Shown: positions 1 to 7,550 of the stretch, piece after piece
Layout of the letters: every line of letters starts with the position of its first letter
Position numbering within the stretch: position 1 is the stretch's first letter
Origin: Clostridiaceae bacterium
GTDB lineage: Bacteria; Bacillota; Clostridia; Saccharofermentanales; UBA5734
DNA length: 9,317 nt
Direction of reading: 5' to 3'
Assembly (NCBI GenBank): GCA_012727965.1
Contig: JAAYFZ010000003.1
Coordinates: forward strand, 1-9,317
Notes under the pieces: generated by a model
The model's input: only the letters and a program-made list of their open reading frames with translations
The model's database searches: none
What the model was told of the DNA's origin: nothing
Made by a program: the position numbers and the translations under genes

Positions 1-1
1 G

Positions 2-607
2 GCCCGGATCATGAAAATGGTCAGAATTGCAGATGTTTCTGAGCGACTGATCAAGAACCTGTCAAAAGGCTACCGCCAACGTGTCGGTATCGCTCAAGCA
101 ATGATAGGTAATCCTGATGTATTGGTGCTTGATGAGCCGACCGTAGGCCTTGATCCTAAACAGATCATTGAGATTCGCAATTTAATCAAAGAATTGGGGA
201 AGCAGCATACGGTTATTCTTAGCTCACATATCCTGCCCGAGGTTCAGGCGGTTTGTGAACGAGTAGTAATCATCGATCAGGGCAGAATAGCAGCGATTGA
301 TACTCCTGACGGGCTATCGCGAAAAATGGCCAAGACTTCAAGCTTCCAGCTGACAGCAGAGGGTCCTGCCGATAACATAATCACTATGCTTAAGGCAATA
401 CAAGGTGTTAGCAGAGTTGAGATAATTCTTGAAAAAGAAAACAATATAGCATTGTTCGAAATTGAAAATGCACCTAATACAGATATTCGCAGGCAAGTGT
501 TCTTCGCAATGGCAGAGAACAGCTGGCCGATCATAGAGATGAAATCGCTTGATCCTACACTTGAGGATATATTCCTCAAAGTAACTGGCAGCGGCACGGG
601 TATTTGA
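2..607 (+). CDS. ABC transporter ATP-binding protein, GldA-like (5' end outside window)
   Basis: This is the C-terminal part (201 codons) of an ABC ATPase that would power the permease encoded next. The frame is open to the left edge, so the ATG at 11 is internal and not the true start. Visible motifs in order are the ABC signature LSKGYRQR (nt 59-82, a variant common in GldA/CcmA-type exporters), Walker B VLVLDEP (119-139), the D-loop region GLDP (146-157), and the H-loop histidine in SSH (227-229). Walker A and the Q-loop lie upstream. After the H-loop, about 100 residues resemble the small C-terminal domain (DUF4162-like) of ABC-2 export ATPases. From usual spacing I infer that roughly 110-120 residues are missing. 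The stop is 13 bases before the permease start, which supports an operon. The ATPase class is secure; the GldA assignment rests on the neighbours. Confidence 0.93.
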   Translation, partial: ARIMKMVRIADVSERLIKNLSKGYRQRVGIAQAMIGNPDVLVLDEPTVGLDPKQIIEIRNLIKELGKQHTVILSSHILPEVQAVCERVVIIDQGRIAAIDTPDGLSRKMAKTSSFQLTAEGPADNIITMLKAIQGVSRVEIILEKENNIALFEIENAPNTDIRRQVFFAMAENSWPIIEMKSLDPTLEDIFLKVTGSGTGI

Positions 608-615
608 GAAGGAGG
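607..615 (+). promoter_or_regulatory. Ribosome binding site of the GldF-like permease gene
   Basis: AGAAGGAGG is a near-perfect Shine-Dalgarno sequence. It starts at the last base of the ATPase stop codon and lies 5 bases before the ATG at 621, which fixes that start. Confidence 0.85.
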
Positions 616-620
616 CATCT

Positions 621-1406
621 ATGAAAAGAATCATAGCAATATGTAAGAGAGACTATCTGGCTTATTTTCGTTCACCGATGGGCTTCGTGATCCTAGCCAT
701 ATTCATGGCTCTCAGTGGTCTGTTTTTCGCATCGTTCTTACTAAATGGCTCGATCGATCTGGTCGGTGAGTTATCCTTCATGCAGTCATTTTTCTTCATA
801 ATGATCCCACTCATGACGATGAGGTCTTTTTCCGAGGATCGTAAAAACGGTACCGAGGTTTTGCTTTACACATCGCCTGCAAGCACACTGGAAATAGTTG
901 CAGGCAAATATCTGGCCTCACTTTTTCTCTTCTTGACGATGACAGCATCAACACTGATTCATGTTCTTATTACCGCACTTTATGGCGGTGTTATCGACAT
1001 AAGTGTTCTTGGTGCATATATCGCTTTTGTATTTCTAGGTGCAGCTTATCTGTCGATAGGTGTATTCGCCTCAGCAATCACTGAAAATCAAATAATCGCA
1101 GCTGTTATTTCCTTCATAGTAATTATGGTTTTAACCTTAATTGATGCAGTGGCTGGGATATTAGGAACAGTTGCTTCGAGCTTGATTGACCGACTCAATT
1201 TTTTCGGTCTGACCGGAACACAAATCAGTGCTGCCGGTAGTGCTGTGACCAATGCAGTGCGCTGGATCAATCCAACGACCAGAATAGGTAATTTTTCAGC
1301 AGGTATATTTGAGCTTTCTCCACTTGTATTTTTCGTCAGTATTGTTGCTATTTTCCTCTTCCTGACGAATCGCATGATCGAGAAGCGTCGCTGGAGCCAG
1401 AGGTGA
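621..1406 (+). CDS. ABC-2 type permease, GldF-like
   Basis: This 261-residue integral membrane protein is the likely channel-forming partner of the preceding ATPase. By hydrophobicity I see six membrane segments at about residues 21-41, 50-67, 96-120, 127-150, 158-180 and 231-250. Between the second and third is the cytoplasmic motif EDRKNGTEVLLYTSP (72-86), typical of ABC-2 permeases (SEER..GT...L..SP) and probably part of the ATPase-coupling region. The protein ends with the basic tail IEKRRWSQR, which I recognise as usual for clostridial GldF relatives. The start is set by a strong ribosome binding site. The loop between the last two membrane segments (about 181-230) looks longer than in the GldF proteins I know. 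The stop is one base before the first ATG of the next gene. The transported substrate cannot be read from the sequence. Confidence 0.9.
   Translation: MKRIIAICKRDYLAYFRSPMGFVILAIFMALSGLFFASFLLNGSIDLVGELSFMQSFFFIMIPLMTMRSFSEDRKNGTEVLLYTSPASTLEIVAGKYLASLFLFLTMTASTLIHVLITALYGGVIDISVLGAYIAFVFLGAAYLSIGVFASAITENQIIAAVISFIVIMVLTLIDAVAGILGTVASSLIDRLNFFGLTGTQISAAGSAVTNAVRWINPTTRIGNFSAGIFELSPLVFFVSIVAIFLFLTNRMIEKRRWSQR
1401..1405 (+). promoter_or_regulatory. Ribosome binding site that bears on the GldG-like start
   Basis: AGGTG (within AGAGGTGAT) overlaps the permease stop codon. It is only 2 bases from the ATG at 1408 but 8 bases from the in-frame ATG at 1414. The spacing therefore favours translation starting at 1414, which removes two residues. 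Confidence 0.55.
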
Positions 1407-1407
1407 T

Positions 1408-2937
1408 ATGACAATGGATAAGAAAAGTAAAAAAATTGATAATAATGCCGGACAAGAAAAGATAAAAAAAGCGAAGAGCAAAGTAGACATGCGCAATACA
1501 AAATTGCGAAATTTCTCCTTGATTGCAACCGTTTTGTTTATAGCGATGATTCTGATTTTCAACATAGTCTTCGACAGCCTGCTTGGTGATAGACTTAAGT
1601 GGGACTGGACTTCTGATAAGCTCTATTCGATCGGTGATATTAGTGAAGAGATAATTGGCAGCCTCGAACATGAGATTGAGATCATTGGATTGTTTGCCAG
1701 GGATTCCCAGTATTACTCCTACTATGAGGGCCTGATTCCTATGCTGGAAGAATATGCCAGCAAGTCAAACGGCAAGATCAGTCTTAGTTTCACGGATCCG
1801 GATGTAGATCCTACGCTGCTTAAGCGTATTGATCCGGAAAATCTGGTATCCCCGGCAGCCGGATCTATTGCAGTGTATTCAGAGGCAACCGGCAAGCTGA
1901 AGAATCTGGTCAATACAGATATATATTCTTTCGAAATGACACAGAACTACGAAACTGTTATGACTGGCATCATCGCAGAACAGAGCATCACAGGCGCGCT
2001 CCGTTATGTTGATTCAGAAACAACACCGGTTATCTATTTCTCAACAGGTCATGAGGAGCTCGATCATAATACTCAGTACAAAACCATTCTGAGCATACTC
2101 GGTGCCGGCAATTATGATGTTAAAACACTCGATCTATTTGGAGCCGATACAATACCCGATGACTGCGCAGCACTGATCATGGCCGATCCCAAAAGAGACA
2201 TCACAGCTGCTGAGCGAGAACTAATTGGCGGCTGGCTTATGCAGGGCGGCAGCCTGATGGTCATGAGCAGCTTCAATACGACCCAGTTCAATGAGCTGAA
2301 TCAGCTCCTGAGTGAATACAATATTCAAATAAGCAGCAGCCGACTGCGTGATGAAGAAACAGATAATCAATACCAGCAGGACATGTATGCTATCAGAGCA
2401 AATGCACCAGCTGGAGCATTGACAACAACGGCTATAGACCGCTATACACTTGCACTTAACTCACGTGGACTTGAGCAGCTGAGAAATGAACGCCAATGGC
2501 TGACTGTTGAACCAATATTGACCACATCGGCAAAAGGCGTGGCTGAGGCCGGTGGGATCGCCGATCAGGCATCTGCGCAGGATACCCAGTATCTTGGCTA
2601 TTTGGCTGAGCATAAGGGCTGGGTCAATGGGGATTCAGTGAAGGATCCGGCAAGAGTAATAGTTTATGGCAGCAGCGACCTTTTCCGGGAAGACATTATT
2701 CAGACCTTCGGCACGAATCTCTACAATCCAAATTTGTTTTATAACAGCATCGTTTGGCTTGCAGGTGAAACTGATGAGAACAATCTGATGATCAGTCCGA
2801 AGGTGCCTACATCCTATGCAATAACACGAGGAACAAGTAAAACAATCGTGGCAACTGTAGTAATTGTTATGTTGATCATACCGCTTATTCTTTTGATCAG
2901 CGCGTTGGTTGTCTATCGCAAGAGAAGACATCTTTGA
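1408..2937 (+). CDS. GldG-like ABC transporter auxiliary protein (GIFT / ABC_transp_aux domain)
   Basis: This 509-residue protein belongs to the GldG family, an auxiliary subunit of GldF-type ABC systems. Its central GIFT domain (named for GldG and IFT52) probably lies outside the membrane. It has a lysine-rich cytoplasmic tail (1-35, net charge about +8), a membrane segment at about 36-57, a long soluble region, and a second membrane segment at about 478-502 followed by YRKRRHL. Family marks include the post-membrane stretch LYSIGDIS (72-79) leading into a predicted beta strand, YFSTGHEELD (210-219), GGWLMQGGSLMVM (274-286), VIVYGSSDLF (417-426) and FYNSIVWLAGETD (444-456). Only one base separates it from the permease. 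The ATG at 1414 is probably the real start because the ribosome binding site is better spaced for it. No catalytic motif is visible; a binding or scaffolding role is inferred. Confidence 0.88.
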   Translation: MTMDKKSKKIDNNAGQEKIKKAKSKVDMRNTKLRNFSLIATVLFIAMILIFNIVFDSLLGDRLKWDWTSDKLYSIGDISEEIIGSLEHEIEIIGLFARDSQYYSYYEGLIPMLEEYASKSNGKISLSFTDPDVDPTLLKRIDPENLVSPAAGSIAVYSEATGKLKNLVNTDIYSFEMTQNYETVMTGIIAEQSITGALRYVDSETTPVIYFSTGHEELDHNTQYKTILSILGAGNYDVKTLDLFGADTIPDDCAALIMADPKRDITAAERELIGGWLMQGGSLMVMSSFNTTQFNELNQLLSEYNIQISSSRLRDEETDNQYQQDMYAIRANAPAGALTTTAIDRYTLALNSRGLEQLRNERQWLTVEPILTTSAKGVAEAGGIADQASAQDTQYLGYLAEHKGWVNGDSVKDPARVIVYGSSDLFREDIIQTFGTNLYNPNLFYNSIVWLAGETDENNLMISPKVPTSYAITRGTSKTIVATVVIVMLIIPLILLISALVVYRKRRHL

Positions 2938-2940
2938 TCC

Positions 2941-2945
2941 GGAGG
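2941..2945 (+). promoter_or_regulatory. Ribosome binding site of the DUF4340 gene
   Basis: GGAGG lies 7 bases before the ATG at 2953, inside the 15-base gap after the GldG-like gene. It supports the chosen start. Confidence 0.8.
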
Positions 2946-2952
2946 CAGAAAA

Positions 2953-4482
2953 ATGAAGAAGCAGAAGCTGTTTATTTTGATAATGGTTTTAGTTCTGGCC
3001 GGACTTCTGGCTGTCTGGTATTTCGCCGGCAGACAGCAGTCGACAGAGCAGAATGAGCCTCAAGAGACAACAACTGCTGCCGTGAGCAAGCTGTTTGATT
3101 TCAAGGCAACAGATGTTGCTTCAATTACGATCATAAATGAAGCAGATGAGATACGGCTCAAATCTGAAGTAATTTCAATAGATGGTAAAGAAGAATTAAC
3201 CTGGAAAATGGTTGACAATTTCGGCCTGCCCTATGATGAGAATAGACTGGCTACATTGGCTTCTGATTTGATCGGCCTTACTGTGGATAAGGAAATTGCA
3301 AAAAATGCAGATAACTTAGCCGCATATGGTTTAGATGATGCCAAACTAACAGTCAGCTTATCTCTCCAATCTGGAGAAACACTAAAAATAGCTATCGGTG
3401 ATACTCTCAGCAGCGGCAATTCTGAATATGTAAGTATAGATGACCGCATTGTGTCTGTTTCGAGTTCCAGCCTGACTGATCTGCGAGAAGGCCAGCTCTA
3501 TTGGCTCGATAGATCAGCTGTTTTAGGTGTCTCATACAATAAAATTGAAAGGTTTAGCTTATCGCGTGACAGAGATGGTCTTGAGCTTGAAGCGACATGT
3601 GAATTCATTGGTAATGAAGGGGATTCAGAAACTCCTGCGCTCAGTTTTGAGATGATTTCACCTGTAAATAATGCCGGCGACGATTCTGCGCTGGGTAAGC
3701 TTCTGCAGCAGCTTGCAGCTGTTCGAGCCTCAGAATATATCGAAATAGAGCCGCATGATCTGTCTATATACGGCCTGGATAAGCCAGCCTACATCTTCGA
3801 GATAGAAGCGGCTGAAGGCACAGCAGAAATAATGATAGGTGCCTCCGCCGGCACAGGTAAAGCCTTTGCTCTCTCAAGCTTGGTAGACGGTGTTTTTACT
3901 GTAGATCTTGCCAGTCTGACAAGCATTGATATACCATTGGAGGACTTGATGGATCCATTTGTCAGTCTTCATAATATTGGTAGTGTTAGCAGAATTGAAG
4001 CAGACATTTATGGTACGTCTTTTGCCGTTGATCTTGATATTGAACAGGGCAAGTCTGCTTCAGATGAGAATGCCGTATTTATACTTGATGGTAAGAATGC
4101 GAAAATATTCAACCAGACAAACAATACGCTTTATACAAAATTCTACCAGAGCATCATCAGCGTCAAATTTGCAGGAATAGATCATGAAGCTCAGCCGGAA
4201 AATACGGCTGACGCCGTCATAAAATTTGAACTCAAGGCTGATCAGGAGACAGGTGAACCTGCGAGAACGCAGATAGTTGAATTTGCCGGCAGGGACGATT
4301 ATACTGATTATGTTTTCATAGATGGAGAATACACAGGCTGCTACATAAATAGAGATGCCAGCTTCTATTCTGACATTCAGGATAATGAGGGTATCATAAC
4401 AGCATATAAGATGATGAAATATGCAATAACACATGCAGTCGATGGTGTATTCGATACAGAGAAAGGTTATCAGCTTGACTGA
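2953..4482 (+). CDS. Membrane-anchored DUF4340 domain protein with internal repeats
   Basis: This 509-residue protein has an N-terminal signal anchor (hydrophobic about 6-25, preceded by KKQK) with no lipobox cysteine. It is therefore probably a single-pass protein with its bulk outside the cell membrane. A polar, Gln/Glu/Thr-rich linker (27-43) leads to the folded part. I recognise it as DUF4340, a family often found beside GldG-like proteins. The body appears to be repeated units: unit 1 about 47-180, unit 2 about 195-339, and a divergent unit 3 about 344-475. Units 1 and 2 each contain a YGLD motif (125-128 and 273-276), followed by a beta-rich stretch with a glycine-containing I-x-I-G or I-M-I-G strand, and an aromatic or hydrophobic strand ending in a SLT motif. 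Unit 3 lacks YGLD. No enzymatic motif is visible. The molecular function is unknown; a partner role for the upstream ABC complex is inferred from position and topology. Confidence 0.85.
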   Translation: MKKQKLFILIMVLVLAGLLAVWYFAGRQQSTEQNEPQETTTAAVSKLFDFKATDVASITIINEADEIRLKSEVISIDGKEELTWKMVDNFGLPYDENRLATLASDLIGLTVDKEIAKNADNLAAYGLDDAKLTVSLSLQSGETLKIAIGDTLSSGNSEYVSIDDRIVSVSSSSLTDLREGQLYWLDRSAVLGVSYNKIERFSLSRDRDGLELEATCEFIGNEGDSETPALSFEMISPVNNAGDDSALGKLLQQLAAVRASEYIEIEPHDLSIYGLDKPAYIFEIEAAEGTAEIMIGASAGTGKAFALSSLVDGVFTVDLASLTSIDIPLEDLMDPFVSLHNIGSVSRIEADIYGTSFAVDLDIEQGKSASDENAVFILDGKNAKIFNQTNNTLYTKFYQSIISVKFAGIDHEAQPENTADAVIKFELKADQETGEPARTQIVEFAGRDDYTDYVFIDGEYTGCYINRDASFYSDIQDNEGIITAYKMMKYAITHAVDGVFDTEKGYQLD

Positions 4483-4487
4483 ATATT

Positions 4488-5651
4488 ATGGTTAATCAGA
4501 GAAGAACATATACAGCTGCACGTCGAAGCAGGGCCAGTCTGATCGTTTTGATCGTGCTGGCTTTACTGCTTATGATAGCTGCGATCGTGCTTGCAGCCAG
4601 TTTGCCGGATGAGATCGATCTGCCGGATGAGACCATGCCTGTGCTTGCGCAGCCGGTTCTTGATACAGGCTATGAAGTTGATCAGCTACAGGCTCAAAAC
4701 ACCTGGCCGCACGGTGAAGGTGCCGTCAGATTGACGAACAATCAATTAACTTATTTAAATATCCAGGGACAAGAGATTTTTTCCGGACAAGCAGAATTGA
4801 CGGCTCCGTTTTGTGTTCAGGCTGGAGATTATCTGCTGGCAGCTGACCGTGATGGTCATAATTATGTGATGATTGATAAGAACCGGGTTCTCTACTCAGG
4901 CAATCTGGCAGGCCGCATAGTCGGTGCAGCAGTCAGGGAAGATGGCTGGCTTGCGCTTATTGAGGATCAGACCGACGGTCATGGCATAGTCAGGGTATAT
5001 GAACCAGTTACCGGACTAAAACTATTTGATTGCTATTTCCCGGAATCTGGTTATGTTTTGAACGTTGCTTTCTCACCTAATGAGGATGTCTTCGATGTTG
5101 CATTGATTAATACCGATGGTTCATCTGTTCAGCCGGTATATAAGCGATATGGTCTAGATGGCAAAGAACTGGGCCAGCTGATGCCCGAAGATGCAACGAT
5201 CATGCCGATGCTTGCATATGATAGTTTTTCACAGATAACCGCTGCTGGTCAGAATTTTATAACCGGAATGGATTATAATAATGATCAGCCTGTATATGTT
5301 AAGAATTTCTCTGAGATAAGAACGATGGCAGATTATGATGATGGCTTGCTGCTTCTTGCTAATGAGAGGCAAGGAGACAAATGGTCACTATATCTCAAAA
5401 CTGAACTGGACAACTGGTCTGATGGCTATGAGGCAGGAGAGGATATAACTCTGCCGGCAATTAGAGGGAATCGGCTGGCTATTGGCAGCGGAACAAGAAT
5501 CAAGGTTTTTGACCTCAAAAAACGTGAATGGCTGCTCGATCAAAATCTCGCAGTTGAAATAGTACGTGTAGGCTTCGCGACAGACGATGCTTTGACTGTG
5601 GTCACACAAGATGGTGTCCATAGATTAAGTCTCTCGCAGATGGAGGAATAG
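4488..5651 (+). CDS. DUF5711 family protein, membrane-anchored, probable beta-propeller
   Basis: This 387-residue protein has a basic N-terminus (RR at 5-6, 12-13), one membrane segment at about 17-39, a short acidic linker, and a beta-rich body. The body has recurring strand patterns ending in G, D or N turns, such as YVMIDKNRVLYSG, VRVYEPVTGLKLF, YKRYGLDGKELG and IKVFDLKKREWLL, consistent with propeller blades. I did not count blades reliably. I recognise the overall pattern as DUF5711, found mainly in Clostridia, but without a profile search this is moderate. The orientation rule places the body outside the cytoplasm. It follows the DUF4340 stop by 5 bases and has no clear Shine-Dalgarno sequence (the nearest GAAAGG is over 20 bases upstream), so translation may be coupled to the upstream gene. 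No catalytic residues are evident. A ligand-binding or scaffolding role with the ABC module is inferred. Confidence 0.75.
   Translation: MVNQRRTYTAARRSRASLIVLIVLALLLMIAAIVLAASLPDEIDLPDETMPVLAQPVLDTGYEVDQLQAQNTWPHGEGAVRLTNNQLTYLNIQGQEIFSGQAELTAPFCVQAGDYLLAADRDGHNYVMIDKNRVLYSGNLAGRIVGAAVREDGWLALIEDQTDGHGIVRVYEPVTGLKLFDCYFPESGYVLNVAFSPNEDVFDVALINTDGSSVQPVYKRYGLDGKELGQLMPEDATIMPMLAYDSFSQITAAGQNFITGMDYNNDQPVYVKNFSEIRTMADYDDGLLLLANERQGDKWSLYLKTELDNWSDGYEAGEDITLPAIRGNRLAIGSGTRIKVFDLKKREWLLDQNLAVEIVRVGFATDDALTVVTQDGVHRLSLSQMEE
4602..4637 (+). repeat. Two-copy 18-base in-frame tandem repeat in the DUF5711 linker
   Basis: Two 18-base copies (4602-4619 and 4620-4637) share TGCCGGATGAGA and encode LPDEID followed by LPDETM, residues 39-50. 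They sit directly after the membrane segment. This is probably a small in-frame duplication in a flexible acidic linker. Confidence 0.7.
5642..5646 (+). promoter_or_regulatory. Ribosome binding site of pepF, embedded in the preceding gene
   Basis: GGAGG lies 10 bases before the ATG at 5657 and overlaps the last coding triplets (Met-Glu-Glu) of the DUF5711 gene. It supports the start at 5657 over the in-frame ATG at 5681, which has no Shine-Dalgarno sequence. Confidence 0.75.
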
Positions 5652-5656
5652 ATCAT

Positions 5657-7525
5657 ATGCATATTATCGATAGTAGAACTATGTCTGCCAATCAGGAAGC
5701 AGCTGAAGCTGCTGAAATACCGGTATGGGAGAGCAGGGAACAAGTTCCGCTTAACTATAAATGGCGTCTTGAAGATATTTTCGAAGATGACAATGCCTGG
5801 GAAGAAGCTCTAGCTTCTATTGATGCCATAGTTTCCAGTATTGAGAAGTACAAGGGTAGAGTAGGTACTTCTGCTGCTGAACTCGCACAGACGCTTAAGC
5901 TTGATACAGAGCTCGATATTCTGCTTAGTGAGCTTGTCGCCTATGCCAGAATGCGCCGCGATGAGAACAACTCACTGCCTAAATATCAGGATATGACTGA
6001 AAGGGTTATGTCCAACTATTATCAAACTGCTGGCAGAACATCTTTTCTGATGCCAGAAATCGCAGCGATTCCTGAAGAACAGCTGCTAATGTACATAGAT
6101 AGTGAACCGGAACTGGAGATATTCAGACATCGACTGATCAATCAGATCAGGCAGCGTCCTCATATTCTCAGCGAGTCTGAGGAGAAACTGCTTTCAGCAT
6201 TTGGCAATGTCAGCCAGGGTATTGAGGATACTCATACGATGCTAGACAATGTAGATATCGATCTAGGTATGATAAAGGATCAGGACGGAAGTGAAATCAA
6301 GCTGACTATGGCTCGCTTCGCTCAGCTGCGTGATAATCCCAGCCGTCATCTTAGATCAGCGGCTTTTCAGCGAATCCATGAAGCGTACGCCTCACTTGGC
6401 AATACACTTGCAGCTCTCTTCAGTACCCAGATCAGGTCGGATTATTTGTTTGCTTCAGCCAGAAATTTTGACAGTACAATAGAGTCATCGCTTTTTGCAG
6501 ATAATTTGCCTCTGACATTATATGATAATCTTCTCGATACGATCCACCAGGCACAACCGATTCTAAATCGTTATCTTGATTTGCGCCGACGCCTGATGGA
6601 ATTAGACGAGCTTCATATTTATGATACTTATATTCCGATAGTTAAAATGCCGGAGAGACGCTATAGCTATGATCAGGCCTGTAATATCGTCAGAGCAGCT
6701 CTTAAGCCACTTGGCCAGGAGTATCTCGAGTTGATGGAAAAACATCTTACAGACCGTTGGATCGATGTTTACGAAACACCGTCAAAAACCAGCGGAGCTT
6801 TTTCCTGGGGTACATATCGCACACATCCATATGTACTGCTGAACTACAGCGGGACTCTGTCCGATGTGTTTACGCTTGCTCATGAACTTGGGCATAGCAT
6901 GCATACACTATATTCATCCAGACGTCCCTTCCCGCAAGCTCATTACCCGATATTCCTGGCTGAAATCGCATCAACTGTAAATGAAAATCTGCTGATCAAT
7001 TATTTGCTTGATCAATGTGATCTCGAGACTGATGAAGGAAGGCTCGAGCAGGCCTGGCTGCTAAATCACCAGCTCGAAGGATTCCGCCTAACTGTTTTCC
7101 GTCAGACAATGTTCGCTGAATTTGAACACCAGGTTCATGCAATGTCGCAAAATGGCGAAACCCTCAATTCCGATACACTCGGCCGTGTTTATGGTCAGCT
7201 GCTTCGTACCTATTTCGGACCAGACACGGTGATTGACGAATACATGCATTGGGAATGGTCGCGCATACCCCATTTCTACAATTCATTCTATGTTTACAAA
7301 TATGCTACCGGCTTCTGCAGTGCCGTAGCCATAACTGATATGATACTAAGTCAAGGTGAGGATTATGTGCCCAGATATCTTAAGTTCTTATCTGCGGGCG
7401 GCTCTGATTATCCCTTAAAAATATTGGCAAAAGCCGGCGTCGATCTGAATAGTTCTGAGCCGCTGAAGTCGGCTATGAATGTTTTTGCCAGAACACTTGA
7501 TCAGTTACAGAGTACACTTAACTGA
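5657..7525 (+). CDS. pepF: Oligoendopeptidase F (M3 family zinc metallopeptidase)
   Basis: PepF cleaves short and medium peptides in the cytoplasm. The 622-residue length fits the family (about 600). The zinc site is complete: HELGH at 409-413, with the third ligand Glu436 in FLAEIAST, 27 residues after His409 as expected for M3 enzymes. The C-terminal substrate-binding stretch RIPHFYNSFYVYKYATG (536-552) is a family hallmark and includes His539 and Tyr545. The N-terminus has the usual W..ED.F opening (VPLNYKWRLEDIF, 30-42), followed by the helical oligopeptidase F domain and then the M3 catalytic domain from about residue 210. There is no signal peptide or membrane segment. The gene starts 5 bases after the DUF5711 stop, so it is probably co-transcribed with the envelope genes. 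Whether it acts on a peptide handled by that module or is general peptide turnover is not shown. Confidence 0.96.
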   Translation: MHIIDSRTMSANQEAAEAAEIPVWESREQVPLNYKWRLEDIFEDDNAWEEALASIDAIVSSIEKYKGRVGTSAAELAQTLKLDTELDILLSELVAYARMRRDENNSLPKYQDMTERVMSNYYQTAGRTSFLMPEIAAIPEEQLLMYIDSEPELEIFRHRLINQIRQRPHILSESEEKLLSAFGNVSQGIEDTHTMLDNVDIDLGMIKDQDGSEIKLTMARFAQLRDNPSRHLRSAAFQRIHEAYASLGNTLAALFSTQIRSDYLFASARNFDSTIESSLFADNLPLTLYDNLLDTIHQAQPILNRYLDLRRRLMELDELHIYDTYIPIVKMPERRYSYDQACNIVRAALKPLGQEYLELMEKHLTDRWIDVYETPSKTSGAFSWGTYRTHPYVLLNYSGTLSDVFTLAHELGHSMHTLYSSRRPFPQAHYPIFLAEIASTVNENLLINYLLDQCDLETDEGRLEQAWLLNHQLEGFRLTVFRQTMFAEFEHQVHAMSQNGETLNSDTLGRVYGQLLRTYFGPDTVIDEYMHWEWSRIPHFYNSFYVYKYATGFCSAVAITDMILSQGEDYVPRYLKFLSAGGSDYPLKILAKAGVDLNSSEPLKSAMNVFARTLDQLQSTLN

Positions 7526-7540
7526 CGAGTAATATGAATC

Positions 7541-7545
7541 GGAGG
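7541..7545 (+). promoter_or_regulatory. Ribosome binding site of the CYTH gene
   Basis: GGAGG lies 5 bases before the ATG at 7551, within the 25-base gap after pepF, the longest gap in the window. No hairpin or T-run indicating a terminator is visible in this gap. Confidence 0.8.
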
Positions 7546-7550
7546 ATAAA

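Noticed and set aside
277..634. Minus-strand frames opposite the ATPase C-terminus
   Set aside because: They are fully antisense to a convincing ABC ATPase, with no family resemblance; they are complementary-strand shadows.
2..1406. Reading the ABC genes as evidence for gliding motility
   Set aside because: Only the ABC-type components are shared with gliding Bacteroidetes. No other gliding or type IX secretion gene is visible, and the neighbours look clostridial.
1088..1671. Three overlapping minus-strand frames at the permease/GldG-like junction
   Set aside because: They lie opposite two well-supported genes, have low-complexity Phe/Leu/Ser-rich translations, and show no recognisable domain or ribosome binding site.
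3959..4180. Plus-strand 73-codon frame inside the DUF4340 gene
   Set aside because: It is entirely within a supported gene in another frame, has no ribosome binding site, and its translation looks like a shifted reading.
7526..7550. Possible terminator or promoter in the gap between pepF and the CYTH gene
   Set aside because: The gap is 25 bases, mostly ribosome binding site, with no inverted repeat or T-run; no credible -35/-10 pair fits.
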